Assembly (NCBI GenBank): GCA_021847385.1
Contig: JAJZTV010000113.1
Location: forward strand, 1-6,628
DNA from: Pseudomonadota bacterium
GTDB lineage: Bacteria; Pseudomonadota; Gammaproteobacteria; Burkholderiales; Thiobacillaceae
Direction: 5' to 3'
DNA length: 6,628 nt
Shown here piece after piece: positions 1 to 5,507 of this stretch (position 1 is the stretch's first letter; the number at the start of each line of letters is the position of its first letter). The translations under genes were made by a program, and so were the position numbers. The notes under the pieces were generated by a model. That model was not told the origin of the DNA. It saw nothing but the letters and a program-made list of their open reading frames with translations, and made no database searches.

Positions 1-1254
1 GACCCGGGTGGTCAGCGCCCAGATCACCTCTTTCCAGTCGCGCACGTCGACGTCGTCGTCGGTGACCAGGATGAACTTGGTGTACATGAACTGGCGCAGG
101 AAGGACCAGACGCCGAACATCACCCGCTTGGCGTGGCCCGGGTACTGCTTCTTCATCGACACGCAGGCCATGCGGTAGCTGCAACCCTCGGGCGGCAAGT
201 AGAAGTCGGTGATCTCGGGGAACTGCTTCTGCAGCAGCGGCACGAACACCTCGTTCAGCGCCACGCCGAGGATGGCCGGCTCGTCCGGCGGCTTGCCGGT
301 GTAGGTGCTGTGGTAGATCGGATCGCGCCGCAGGGTGATGCGCTCGACGGTGAACACGGGGAAGGTCTCGACCTCGTTGTAATACCCCGTGTGGTCGCCG
401 AACGGGCCCTCGGGCGCGGTCTCGTCCGGATGGATCACGCCCTCGAGCACGATCTCGGCCGAGGCGGGTACTTGCAGGTCGGAACCCAGCGCCTTGGCCA
501 CCTCGGTCTTGGCTCCGCGCAACAGGCCGGCAAACTGGTATTCGGACAACGAATCCGGCACCGGGGTCACCGCGCCGAGGAGGGTGGCCGGGTCGGCGCC
601 GAGAGCGACGCAGACCGGGAAGGGCTGGCCCGGATGGACCTGCTGGAATTCGCGGAAGTCGAGGGCGCCGCCGCGGTGGGCGAGCCAGCGCATGATCAGC
701 TTGTTGCGGCCGATCACCTGTTGGCGGTAGATGCCCAGGTTCTGCCTGGCCTTGTGCGGGCCGCGGGTGACGGTAAGGCCCCAGGTGACAAGGGGGCCGG
801 CGTCGTTCGGCCAGCAGGTCTGGATCGGCAGCCGGGCAAGATCGACCTCATCGCCTTCCCAGACGATTTCCTGGCAAGCGGGCGAACGCACCTCTTTCGG
901 TGACATGTTCAGCACCTGTTTCAATACCGGCCACTTGTCCCAGGCATCCTTCAGGCCCCTGGGGGGCTCGGGTTCCTTCAAATAGGCGAGCAAGCGACCG
1001 ATCTCGCGCAGCTTGGCCGGGTCTTCTTCGCCCATCGCGAGGGCGACGCGTTGCACGGTGCCGAACAGATTGGTCAGCACCGGCATGCCATGACCCTTCG
1101 GTCGTTCGAACAGCAAGGCCGGGCCGCCGGCACGCAACACGCGGTCGCCGATCTCGGTCATCTCCAGCCGCGGGTCGACCTCGACCGGGATGCGTTTGAG
1201 TTCGCCCCGCTGCTCGAGCTGGCCGATGAAGTCGCGCAGGTCTTTGTAATGCAT
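1..1254 (-). CDS. ubiD: UbiD family 4-hydroxy-3-polyprenylbenzoate decarboxylase, C-terminus cut by window edge
   Basis: UbiD removes the carboxylate from 3-polyprenyl-4-hydroxybenzoate in ubiquinone synthesis, using the prenylated flavin made by UbiX. The reading frame is open for 418 residues and runs off the left edge; E. coli UbiD is about 497 residues, so roughly 80 C-terminal residues lie outside. The N-terminus MHYKDLRDFIGQLEQRGELK is typical and fixes the ATG start. Family blocks follow: QNLGIYRQQVIGRNKLIMRW (171-190), HRGGALDF (193-200), and EGPFGDHTGYYNEVE (282-296), which carries the conserved acidic residue of the active-site region. The start lies 7 nt after the dolP stop, so it is probably the last gene of the yraN-diaA-dolP transcript. 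No strong ribosome binding site is visible. The matched blocks favour true UbiD over other family decarboxylases. Confidence 0.95.
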   Translation of the reverse strand, partial: MHYKDLRDFIGQLEQRGELKRIPVEVDPRLEMTEIGDRVLRAGGPALLFERPKGHGMPVLTNLFGTVQRVALAMGEEDPAKLREIGRLLAYLKEPEPPRGLKDAWDKWPVLKQVLNMSPKEVRSPACQEIVWEGDEVDLARLPIQTCWPNDAGPLVTWGLTVTRGPHKARQNLGIYRQQVIGRNKLIMRWLAHRGGALDFREFQQVHPGQPFPVCVALGADPATLLGAVTPVPDSLSEYQFAGLLRGAKTEVAKALGSDLQVPASAEIVLEGVIHPDETAPEGPFGDHTGYYNEVETFPVFTVERITLRRDPIYHSTYTGKPPDEPAILGVALNEVFVPLLQKQFPEITDFYLPPEGCSYRMACVSMKKQYPGHAKRVMFGVWSFLRQFMYTKFILVTDDDVDVRDWKEVIWALTTRV

Positions 1255-1261
1255 CGACGGT

Positions 1262-1831
1262 TCAATCCATGTATTCGAAGGCCTTGACCACACCGCGCGC
1301 ACCCTCGGTGCCGGCCGCCACTTCGGCGGCGGCGTCGCCTTCAGTGCGCTTGACCAGGCCCATCAGGTAGATGTTGCCGCGCTCGGTGACGACCTTGATG
1401 TGATTGGCATTGAAGCGCTTGTCTTCGATCAGGCGCGCTATCACCTTGGCCGAGAGCAGCACGTCGCTGCCTCGGCTGCCGAAGGAGGAGGTCGGTACTA
1501 CGGCCACCTCGTCGATGACTTCGCGGACATTGGCGACGCCGCCGGCGATGGCGGCGATCTTCGCGCGCTGTGCATCGGAGTTGGTCTCGCCGGTTAGCAA
1601 GACGCGGCGGTTGAAGCTGCTCACGTTGACGTTGGATTCGCTCAGCTTGGCCTCATACAGCCGGCTGCTGGCGGTTAGTACGATTTCCTTGTCCATCAGC
1701 ACGGTGCTTGGGGTGCGCCGGTCGTCGGCGATCAGTGCGCCGGCGACGCCGCTACCGATGACCACTGGGGCGCAGCCGGACAGAGGGATTGCCGCAAGGC
1801 ACAGCAGGCTGACGGTAAAAAACTTACGCAC
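1262..1831 (-). CDS. dolP: BON-domain outer-membrane lipoprotein, DolP (YraP) family
   Basis: DolP (formerly YraP) is a lipoprotein of the inner leaflet of the outer membrane; in E. coli it supports envelope integrity and BAM function. The 189-residue product starts with a short basic and hydrophobic signal peptide and a lipobox, LSGC, with the lipidated cysteine at residue 20. Two BON domains follow, at about 46-115 and 122-189. Family segments seen are ADDRRTPSTVLMD (35-47), RRVLLTGET (75-83) and the C-terminal GNIYLMGLV (152-160) with VVKAFEYMD at the end. I chose the GTG at 1831 because it gives a normal signal peptide; it lies 2 nt after the diaA stop, with GGGAG inside the end of diaA as the likely ribosome binding site. 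Such tight spacing implies translational coupling. The order yraN-diaA-dolP matches E. coli and supports the assignment. Confidence 0.92.
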   Translation of the reverse strand: MRKFFTVSLLCLAAIPLSGCAPVVIGSGVAGALIADDRRTPSTVLMDKEIVLTASSRLYEAKLSESNVNVSSFNRRVLLTGETNSDAQRAKIAAIAGGVANVREVIDEVAVVPTSSFGSRGSDVLLSAKVIARLIEDKRFNANHIKVVTERGNIYLMGLVKRTEGDAAAEVAAGTEGARGVVKAFEYMD

Positions 1832-1833
1832 GA

Positions 1834-2421
1834 TTAGGCTCCCAATAACAAATAGTCGATGCTGTCGCACAGACAGTGCAAGGCCAGTTGGTGGATCTCT
1901 TGGATACGGGCCATGCTGTCGCCGGGTACGCAGATCAGGATGTCGCGTTCGGTCAGCATCTCGGCCAGCTCGCCGCCATCCTGCCCGACCAGCGCGATCA
2001 CGGCCACCTCGCGTTCTTGCGCGACGCGCGCAGCCTCGATCACATTGCGCGAACAGCCGTTGGTGGATATCGCCAGCAGCATGTCGCCGGGCTGGCCCAA
2101 GGCGCCGATTTGGCGGGCGAACACCATGGAGAAATCCGAGTCGTCGGCGATCGAGGTCAGGGTCGCGCTGTCGCCGATCAAGGCCAGGGCGGCCAAGGCC
2201 GGCCGCTCGCGCTCGAAGCGGTTGATCAATTCCGAGACAAAATGCTGGGCATCGGCGGCCGAGGCGCCATTGCCGCAGGCCAGTAGTTTGCCTTCGCTCA
2301 TGAAGCAGGCCACCAGCCGCTCGGCCGCTTGCGCGATCGGTTCGGCCAGGATATCCGCCGCGCTGAGTTTGGCTTGGGCGCTTTCCTGAAAGGTGTAATA
2401 GATGCGTTCGGCTAGATTCAC
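1834..2421 (-). CDS. diaA: SIS-domain protein, DiaA / phosphoheptose isomerase (GmhA) family
   Basis: The 195-residue protein is a single SIS domain. In E. coli the gene at this place, DiaA, forms a tetramer that binds DnaA and promotes timely initiation; the close paralogue GmhA isomerises sedoheptulose 7-phosphate for LPS heptose. Seen here are the phosphosugar loop GNGASAADAQHF (50-61), ELINRFERERP (64-74), LLAISTNGCSRNVIEA (115-130) and ARIQEIHQLALHCLCD (171-186). His60, Glu64, Gln174 and His182 fall where GmhA enzymes keep their zinc ligands. As I recall it, E. coli DiaA has lost the Glu and the last His, so this copy may still be an isomerase. The start is GTG, the only sensible start before the first conserved residues, with a weak GGGG upstream. 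The symbol follows synteny with yraN and dolP; gmhA is the alternative. Confidence 0.85.
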   Translation of the reverse strand: MNLAERIYYTFQESAQAKLSAADILAEPIAQAAERLVACFMSEGKLLACGNGASAADAQHFVSELINRFERERPALAALALIGDSATLTSIADDSDFSMVFARQIGALGQPGDMLLAISTNGCSRNVIEAARVAQEREVAVIALVGQDGGELAEMLTERDILICVPGDSMARIQEIHQLALHCLCDSIDYLLLGA

Positions 2422-2444
2422 GGTGGGCCCCGATATTTCGGCCG

Positions 2445-2450
2445 ATTATA
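2445..2450 (-). promoter_or_regulatory. Candidate -10 element upstream of diaA
   Basis: The 66-nt gap between yraN and diaA contains a perfect TATAAT on the minus strand. Transcription starting about 7 nt downstream (near 2438) would give a 17-nt leader with GGGG before the GTG. The hexamer at the -35 distance (GGAAAT, 17-nt spacer) is poor, so this is either a weak internal promoter or chance. It could let diaA-dolP-ubiD be expressed apart from yraN. Confidence 0.35.
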
Positions 2451-2487
2451 GCCGAGGCATCGCGCCGATTTCCTGCCGAGCCGGGCG

Positions 2488-2820
2488 CTATGCCCCGAAG
2501 GCGTTCTTGAGCCATTGCAGCGCATCGCCGTCGATCAGCACCGCATCGAAGCGGCAGGGGCCATGATGGGGTTGTTGCAGCAGGTAATGTTCGGCCGCGC
2601 GGATCAGCTTGCCTTGCTTGGCCGGGGTGATGCTGGCACCGGCGCCGCCGAAGGTGGCATGGCTGCGGCTGCGCACCTCGACGAAGACCAGGCTGTTGCC
2701 GTCGCGCATGATCAGGTCCAGTTCGCCCTGGCGGCAACGCCAGTTGCGCGCGAGCAATTTCAGTCCTTGGCGCTGGAGATATTCCGCTGCGCGGTCTTCG
2801 GCCGCTGCGCCGCTCGGCAT
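2488..2820 (-). CDS. yraN: YraN family (UPF0102) endonuclease-fold protein
   Basis: YraN proteins are small, widespread and of unproven function; the fold is that of PD-(D/E)XK nucleases related to Holliday-junction resolvases. The 110-residue product carries the family core RQGELDLIMRDG (30-41) followed by LVFVEVRSRS (44-53). Glu33, Asp35 and Glu48 would form the metal site, with Arg50 where many nucleases have Lys. KQGKLIRAAEHYL (68-80) and CRFDAVLIDG (89-98) are also typical. An ATG at 2820 was chosen because GGGAGGG lies just upstream and the family N-terminus (GxxAEDRAAEYLQ) begins there; the frame stays open further upstream, but without conserved sequence. It is the first gene of the leftward group and diverges from rsmI. 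Unlike E. coli, no lpoA gene lies between yraN and rsmI. Confidence 0.92.
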   Translation of the reverse strand: MPSGAAAEDRAAEYLQRQGLKLLARNWRCRQGELDLIMRDGNSLVFVEVRSRSHATFGGAGASITPAKQGKLIRAAEHYLLQQPHHGPCRFDAVLIDGDALQWLKNAFGA

Positions 2821-2841
2821 GGCGCCCTCCCTGGGTCGTTG

Positions 2842-2869
2842 TTTATGGAGCCTGCTACACTGCGCGCAA
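2842..2869 (-). promoter_or_regulatory. Weak candidate promoter for yraN
   Basis: Reading leftward, TTGCGC (2869-2864) and CATAAA (2847-2842) are separated by 16 nt, matching 3/6 and 4/6 consensus positions. It is placed correctly for the leftward yraN group and overlaps the rightward rsmI candidate, but the matches are poor and the call is tentative. Confidence 0.2.
2853..2861 (+). promoter_or_regulatory. Candidate extended -10 promoter for rsmI
   Basis: The 70-nt divergent gap holds TGCTACACT, an extended -10 form (TGn followed by TACACT). Initiation about 7 nt downstream would leave a leader of some 23 nt before the rsmI ATG. No convincing -35 sits 16-18 nt upstream, which is tolerable for extended -10 promoters. 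It probably drives rsmI-pyrC. Confidence 0.35.
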
Positions 2870-2890
2870 GCTAATGGTTGTGGAAACAAG

Positions 2891-3766
2891 ATGCAAGATG
2901 CCGCGGCTGCCCCGGGCAGCCTCTATATCGTCGGCACGCCGATCGGAAATCTGCGCGACATCACGCTGCGCGCCCTGGATATTCTGAAGACCGTGGACAT
3001 CGTCGCGGCGGAGGACACCCGCGTGACCCAAGGCCTGCTCAATGCCTACGGCCTGCAGAAAAAACTCGTCGCGTTGCACGAACACAACGAGCGCGAGGCG
3101 GCGGCACGCCTGGTGGCCGATGTGGCTGCAGGTAAGAGCGTGGCTTATGTTTCCGATGCGGGCACGCCGGGCGTGAGCGATCCGGGGGCCTATCTGGCGC
3201 GCCGCGCGCGCGAGGCCGGCTTGCCGGTGTTCGCGATCCCCGGCCCGAGCGCAGTGGCGGCCGCACAGTCCGTGGCCGGCGTCGGTGACGGCCGCTGGTT
3301 GTTCTATGGTTTCCTGCCGAACAAGGCGGTGGCGCGGCGCAAGGCCTTGGACGCTTTGAAGGCTTTGCCTTATGCGCTGGTGTTCTATGAGGCGCCGCAT
3401 CGTGTGCGCGAAAGCATGGCCGACCTCGCTGCTGTACTGGGTGCCGAGCGCGAGATCGCGATCGCGCGCGAGCTGACCAAGTTGTTCGAACAGGTGCATG
3501 TGTGTCCGCTGGGTGAGGCCGAGGCCTGGCTGGCGGCCGACGAGAATCGCTGCCGCGGCGAGTTCGTCCTGATCGTGCAAGGCGCAGCGGCCGAGGCGCC
3601 GAACGACCAGGCCCTGCGCGCGACCTTGCGCGCATTGCTGGCCGAGTTGCCGTTGAAGCAGGCGGTCGCCCTCGCGGTAAAACTGACCGGCGAGAAGAAG
3701 AATAGCGTTTATGAAATGGCTTTGGAGTTGCAGAAACATGGACACCCTGACGATCACCCGGCCTGA
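2891..3766 (+). CDS. rsmI: 16S rRNA (cytidine(1402)-2'-O)-methyltransferase RsmI
   Basis: RsmI uses S-adenosylmethionine to 2'-O-methylate C1402 in the P-site region of 16S rRNA. RsmH, at the right end of this window, methylates N4 of the same base. The 291-residue protein (E. coli 286) has the tetrapyrrole-methylase fold: LYIVGTPIGNLRDITLRAL (11-29), VAAEDTRVT (38-46), VAYVSDAGTPGVSDPG (84-99), FAIPGPSAVAAA (114-125), FYGFLPNK (138-145) and FYEAPHRV (165-172), then the C-terminal KLTGEKKNSVYEMAL (264-278). The ATG at 2891 precedes the conserved N-terminus by nine residues; only a weak GGA lies upstream. The last 29 nt overlap pyrC in another frame, so the two genes are probably co-transcribed and coupled. 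Confidence 0.96.
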   Translation: MQDAAAAPGSLYIVGTPIGNLRDITLRALDILKTVDIVAAEDTRVTQGLLNAYGLQKKLVALHEHNEREAAARLVADVAAGKSVAYVSDAGTPGVSDPGAYLARRAREAGLPVFAIPGPSAVAAAQSVAGVGDGRWLFYGFLPNKAVARRKALDALKALPYALVFYEAPHRVRESMADLAAVLGAEREIAIARELTKLFEQVHVCPLGEAEAWLAADENRCRGEFVLIVQGAAAEAPNDQALRATLRALLAELPLKQAVALAVKLTGEKKNSVYEMALELQKHGHPDDHPA

Positions 3767-4769
3767 CGATTGGCATTTACATTTGCGCGATGGCGAGGCC
3801 TTGCGCGCCGTGTTGCCGGACACCGCCTACCGTTTTGCCCGTGCCATCGTCATGCCCAACCTGAAGCCGCCGGTGCGCACGGTCGAGGAGGCGCGGGCCT
3901 ACCGCGAGCGCATCCTGGCGGCCTTGCCGGCCGGCCTGCGGTTCGAGCCGCTGATGACGCTCTATCTGACCGACAACACGACGCCGGACGAGATCGTCAA
4001 GGCTCGCGCTAGCGGGTTCGTCCATGCGGTGAAGTATTACCCGGCCGGGGCGACCACCAATTCCGATTTCGGAGTGACGGCGGTGGAGAAGGCCTACCCG
4101 GCGCTCGAGGCGATGGCCGAGCAGGGTGTGCCCTTGTTGGTGCACGGCGAGGTGACCGATCCCGAGGTCGATGTGTTCGACCGTGAGGCGGCGTTCATCG
4201 AGCGGGTGCTGATACCGGTGCTCAGGCGCTTCCCCACGCTCAAGCTGGTGCTCGAACACACCACGACGCGCGACGGTATCGAGTTCGTGAAGCAGGCGCC
4301 GGCCAATGTGGCGGCGACGTTGACGGCGCATCACCTGCTCTATAACCGCAATGCGATGTTCAAGGGCGGCATCCGGCCGCATTTCTATTGCCTGCCGGTA
4401 CTCAAGCGCGAAGCGCACCGCCAGGCGCTGATCGAGGCGGCGATCTCCGGCGGCCCGAAGTTTTTCCTCGGCACCGACAGTGCGCCGCACGCCAAGGGTG
4501 CCAAGGAATGTGCCTGCGGTTGCGCCGGCATCTACAGCGCGCATGCCGGTATCGAACTCTATGCCGAGGTCTTCGAGGCGGCCGGCGCACTCGACAAGCT
4601 GGAGGCCTTTGCCAGTTTCCACGGCCCCGACTTCTACGGCCTGCCGCGCAACAGCGAGCGGATCACGCTGCGCAAGACGGCATGGGCTGCGCCGGACAGC
4701 CTGGCCTTCGGCAGCGACGTGCTGGTGCCTTTGCGCGCCGGGGAGGCGATTTCCTGGCAACTGGCCTGA
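3738..4769 (+). CDS. pyrC: Dihydroorotase (class II)
   Basis: PyrC is the cytosolic zinc enzyme that interconverts N-carbamoyl-L-aspartate and dihydroorotate, step three of pyrimidine synthesis. The product is 343 residues (E. coli 348), starting MDTLTITRPDDWHLHLRDG. By alignment from memory with E. coli PyrC, the dinuclear zinc site is complete: His13 and His15 (WHLHLRDG), carboxylated Lys99 (AVKYYPAG), His136 (LLVHGEVTD), His174 (LEHTTT) and Asp247 (LGTDSAPH). The flexible active-site loop is represented by HHLLYNRNAMFKGG (198-211). The ATG lies inside the 3' end of rsmI; GGAG at 3724-3727 is the likely ribosome binding site. The stop is 20 nt before the start of rnpB, and the last codons contain that gene's promoter. 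No pyrimidine attenuator is visible, and an upstream leader is excluded by the rsmI overlap. Confidence 0.97.
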   Translation: MDTLTITRPDDWHLHLRDGEALRAVLPDTAYRFARAIVMPNLKPPVRTVEEARAYRERILAALPAGLRFEPLMTLYLTDNTTPDEIVKARASGFVHAVKYYPAGATTNSDFGVTAVEKAYPALEAMAEQGVPLLVHGEVTDPEVDVFDREAAFIERVLIPVLRRFPTLKLVLEHTTTRDGIEFVKQAPANVAATLTAHHLLYNRNAMFKGGIRPHFYCLPVLKREAHRQALIEAAISGGPKFFLGTDSAPHAKGAKECACGCAGIYSAHAGIELYAEVFEAAGALDKLEAFASFHGPDFYGLPRNSERITLRKTAWAAPDSLAFGSDVLVPLRAGEAISWQLA

Positions 4770-4783
4770 CCGACCCGTATACT
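4754..4783 (+). promoter_or_regulatory. Promoter of rnpB
   Basis: CTGGCA (4754-4759, 4/6 match to the -35 consensus) and TATACT (4778-4783, 5/6 match to the -10) are separated by 18 nt. The +1 expected 7 nt beyond the -10 is G4790, which is also the first base of the RNase P RNA P1 helix. The -35 hexamer lies inside the final codons of pyrC, so the RNA has its own promoter although it follows pyrC closely. Confidence 0.7.
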
Positions 4784-4789
4784 GGGCAC

Positions 4790-5272
4790 GGGAGTCGGCC
4801 AGGCAATCGCTGCTTTCGCTGCGAAGCGAGGGTGGAGGAAAGTCCGGGCTCCATAGGGCAGGGTGCCAGGTAACGCCTGGGCGTCGCGAGGCGACGGAAA
4901 GTTTCGCGTAGTGCGCGAAACTTCAGTGGAGGCTAATGCGCGCAGCGCGTTATGCCGGAACTAAAGTGCGACCCACTTTGGTGGCAGAAGCGTTTTGAAC
5001 CGATGCTGAAGGGCAACAGAAACATACCGCCGATGGTCTGCGCGCAGACACAGGTAAGGTTGAAATCGTGCGGTAAGAGCGCACGGCCGGGCTGGCAACA
5101 GTCCCGGCGGGCAAACCCCACCCGGAGCAAGGCCAAATAGGCAGGCATTGAAGCGGCCCGCTGAGCCTGCGGGTAGGCTGCGCGAGGCGGCGAGTGATCG
5201 TCGTCCCAGATGAATGATTGCCTCGAGTCGCAAGACTTCAGACAGAACCCGGCTTATCGGCCGACTCCCACT
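4790..5272 (+). ncRNA. rnpB: RNase P RNA, bacterial class A, with an unusual insertion
   Basis: This is the catalytic RNA that, with RnpA, cuts 5' leaders from pre-tRNAs. The ends form an 11-bp P1 helix (4790-4800 with 5259-5269). The conserved 5' core GAGGAAAGTCCGGGCTCC begins at 4835. P8 is CCAGG/CCTGG (4866-4880) and P9 has a GCGA tetraloop (4886-4889). ACAGAAA is at 5016-5022, P12 at 5036-5049, CAGGTAAGG at 5051-5059, P13 at 5067-5085 and P14 at 5086-5108. The tRNA CCA-binding GGT (5172-5174), a P19 hairpin with GCAA loop (5225-5238) and ACAGAACCCGGCTTATCGG (5242-5260) complete the core. It is about 483 nt against 377 in E. coli; the excess is the insertion at about 4899-5011. P16/P17-region sequences (AGGCAGGC, GAAGCGGCCCGCTGAG) resemble betaproteobacterial RNAs. 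The 3' end is approximate; no clear terminator follows. Confidence 0.96.
4899..5011 (+). other. Structured insertion within RNase P RNA (specificity domain, after P9)
   Basis: Between ACGGAA after P9 and GGGCAACAGAAA, where related RNAs have only a few bases, about 110 nt intervene. Hairpin 1 is a perfect 10-bp stem (4899-4908 with 4914-4923, loop TAGTG). Hairpin 2 has 12 bp with one bulge and one G-T pair (4931-4941 with 4945-4956, loop GCA). Hairpin 3 has 8 bp (4961-4968 with 4974-4981, loop CGACC). TTCAG (4922-4926) can pair with CTGAA (5006-5010), enclosing hairpins 2 and 3 if hairpin 1 opens two basal pairs. No meaningful ORF, inverted termini or clear target duplication is seen. It may be an added peripheral domain or an excised intervening sequence; exact borders are uncertain by a few bases. 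Confidence 0.75.
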
Positions 5273-5411
5273 CCCCTCGTTGTGTTCAGCGCGCCATCTT
5301 GATAAATCACTTTAAGTTTCAAGTGTACGGCCTTCTTTATTTTCCTTAATTCCAGGCATTGGCATTTTTGCGTAAGTTGTTGTCTTCATTGAAAAAAATC
5401 CCGTTTTGACC
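5273..5411. other. AT-rich intergenic gap between rnpB and the mra promoter
   Basis: This stretch is clearly AT-richer than its surroundings. It contains T-runs, a tandem GGCATT pair (5355-5366) and an A7 tract (5392-5398) about 14 nt upstream of the mra -35, where an UP element would sit. I see no ORF, no rRNA or tRNA sequence, and no strong terminator for rnpB; a 5-bp hairpin (5308-5312 with 5321-5325) is too weak to call. Confidence 0.6.
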
Positions 5412-5441
5412 TTGACATCGCCGGTGCTCGGCCACTAAAGT
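5412..5441 (+). promoter_or_regulatory. mra promoter (start of the dcw cluster)
   Basis: A perfect TTGACA (5412-5417) and TAAAGT (5436-5441, 4/6) with an 18-nt spacer form a plausible sigma-70 promoter; initiation would fall near 5448, leaving a leader of about 60 nt. A second -35-like TTGACC abuts it at 5406-5411. The MraZ-type boxes begin at the end of the -10, so repressor binding would cover the transcription start. Confidence 0.65.
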
Positions 5442-5485
5442 GGGGGCTACTGTCGAAAAGTGGGGGAAAGTGGGGTTTGGTGGAA
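5441..5485 (+). promoter_or_regulatory. MraZ operator: 10-bp-phased TGGG boxes
   Basis: MraZ proteins are known to bind TGGGN repeats separated by 5-nt spacers ahead of mraZ. Here TGGGG occurs at 5461 and 5471, followed by a degenerate TGGAA at 5481, all 10 nt apart. A further TGGGG lies at 5441, two turns upstream, with TGTCG at the intermediate phase (5451). The array lies between the -10 and the mraZ ribosome binding site, as expected for autorepression of the operon. Confidence 0.85.
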
Positions 5486-5507
5486 ACATCGAGCCCTCAA
5501 GGGGACC

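Noticed and set aside
1262..2737. Long leftward 491-codon frame spanning dolP, diaA and part of yraN
   Set aside because: Only its C-terminal 189 codons (dolP) look like protein; the rest is an out-of-frame shadow of diaA and yraN, which have clear family motifs in their own frames.
2821..2889. Longer yraN N-terminus starting near 2889
   Set aside because: It would add unconserved sequence across the divergent promoter gap; the ATG at 2820 has a strong GGGAGGG site and the family N-terminus.
3777..4760. Long leftward frame antisense to pyrC
   Set aside because: GC-rich coding sequence commonly leaves the antisense frame open; no family motif is recognisable and pyrC is unambiguous.
4931..4956. 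Integron attC-like palindrome (GGCTAA...TTATGCC)
   Set aside because: It lacks the paired core sites (RYYYAAC and GTTRRRY) in the right arrangement, and no cassette or integrase is nearby; better read as hairpin 2 of the rnpB insertion.
4952..5140. Small ORFs inside rnpB
   Set aside because: The region is conserved structural RNA and the frames resemble no known protein.
5308..5370. Intrinsic terminator for rnpB
   Set aside because: The only hairpin near the RNA 3' end has a 5-bp AT-rich stem with an 8-nt loop and no immediate T-run; the T-run at 5365-5369 follows no stable stem.
4960..5442. Shared 9-mer ACTAAAGTG in the rnpB insertion (4960) and the mra promoter (5434)
   Set aside because: A 9-nt match with no extension is expected by chance at this scale and implies no common element.
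5460..5507. Upstream GTG start for mraZ adding 16 residues
   Set aside because: It overlaps the TGGG operator boxes, and the MraZ family begins at MFxG, which matches the ATG at 5508 with its ribosome binding site.
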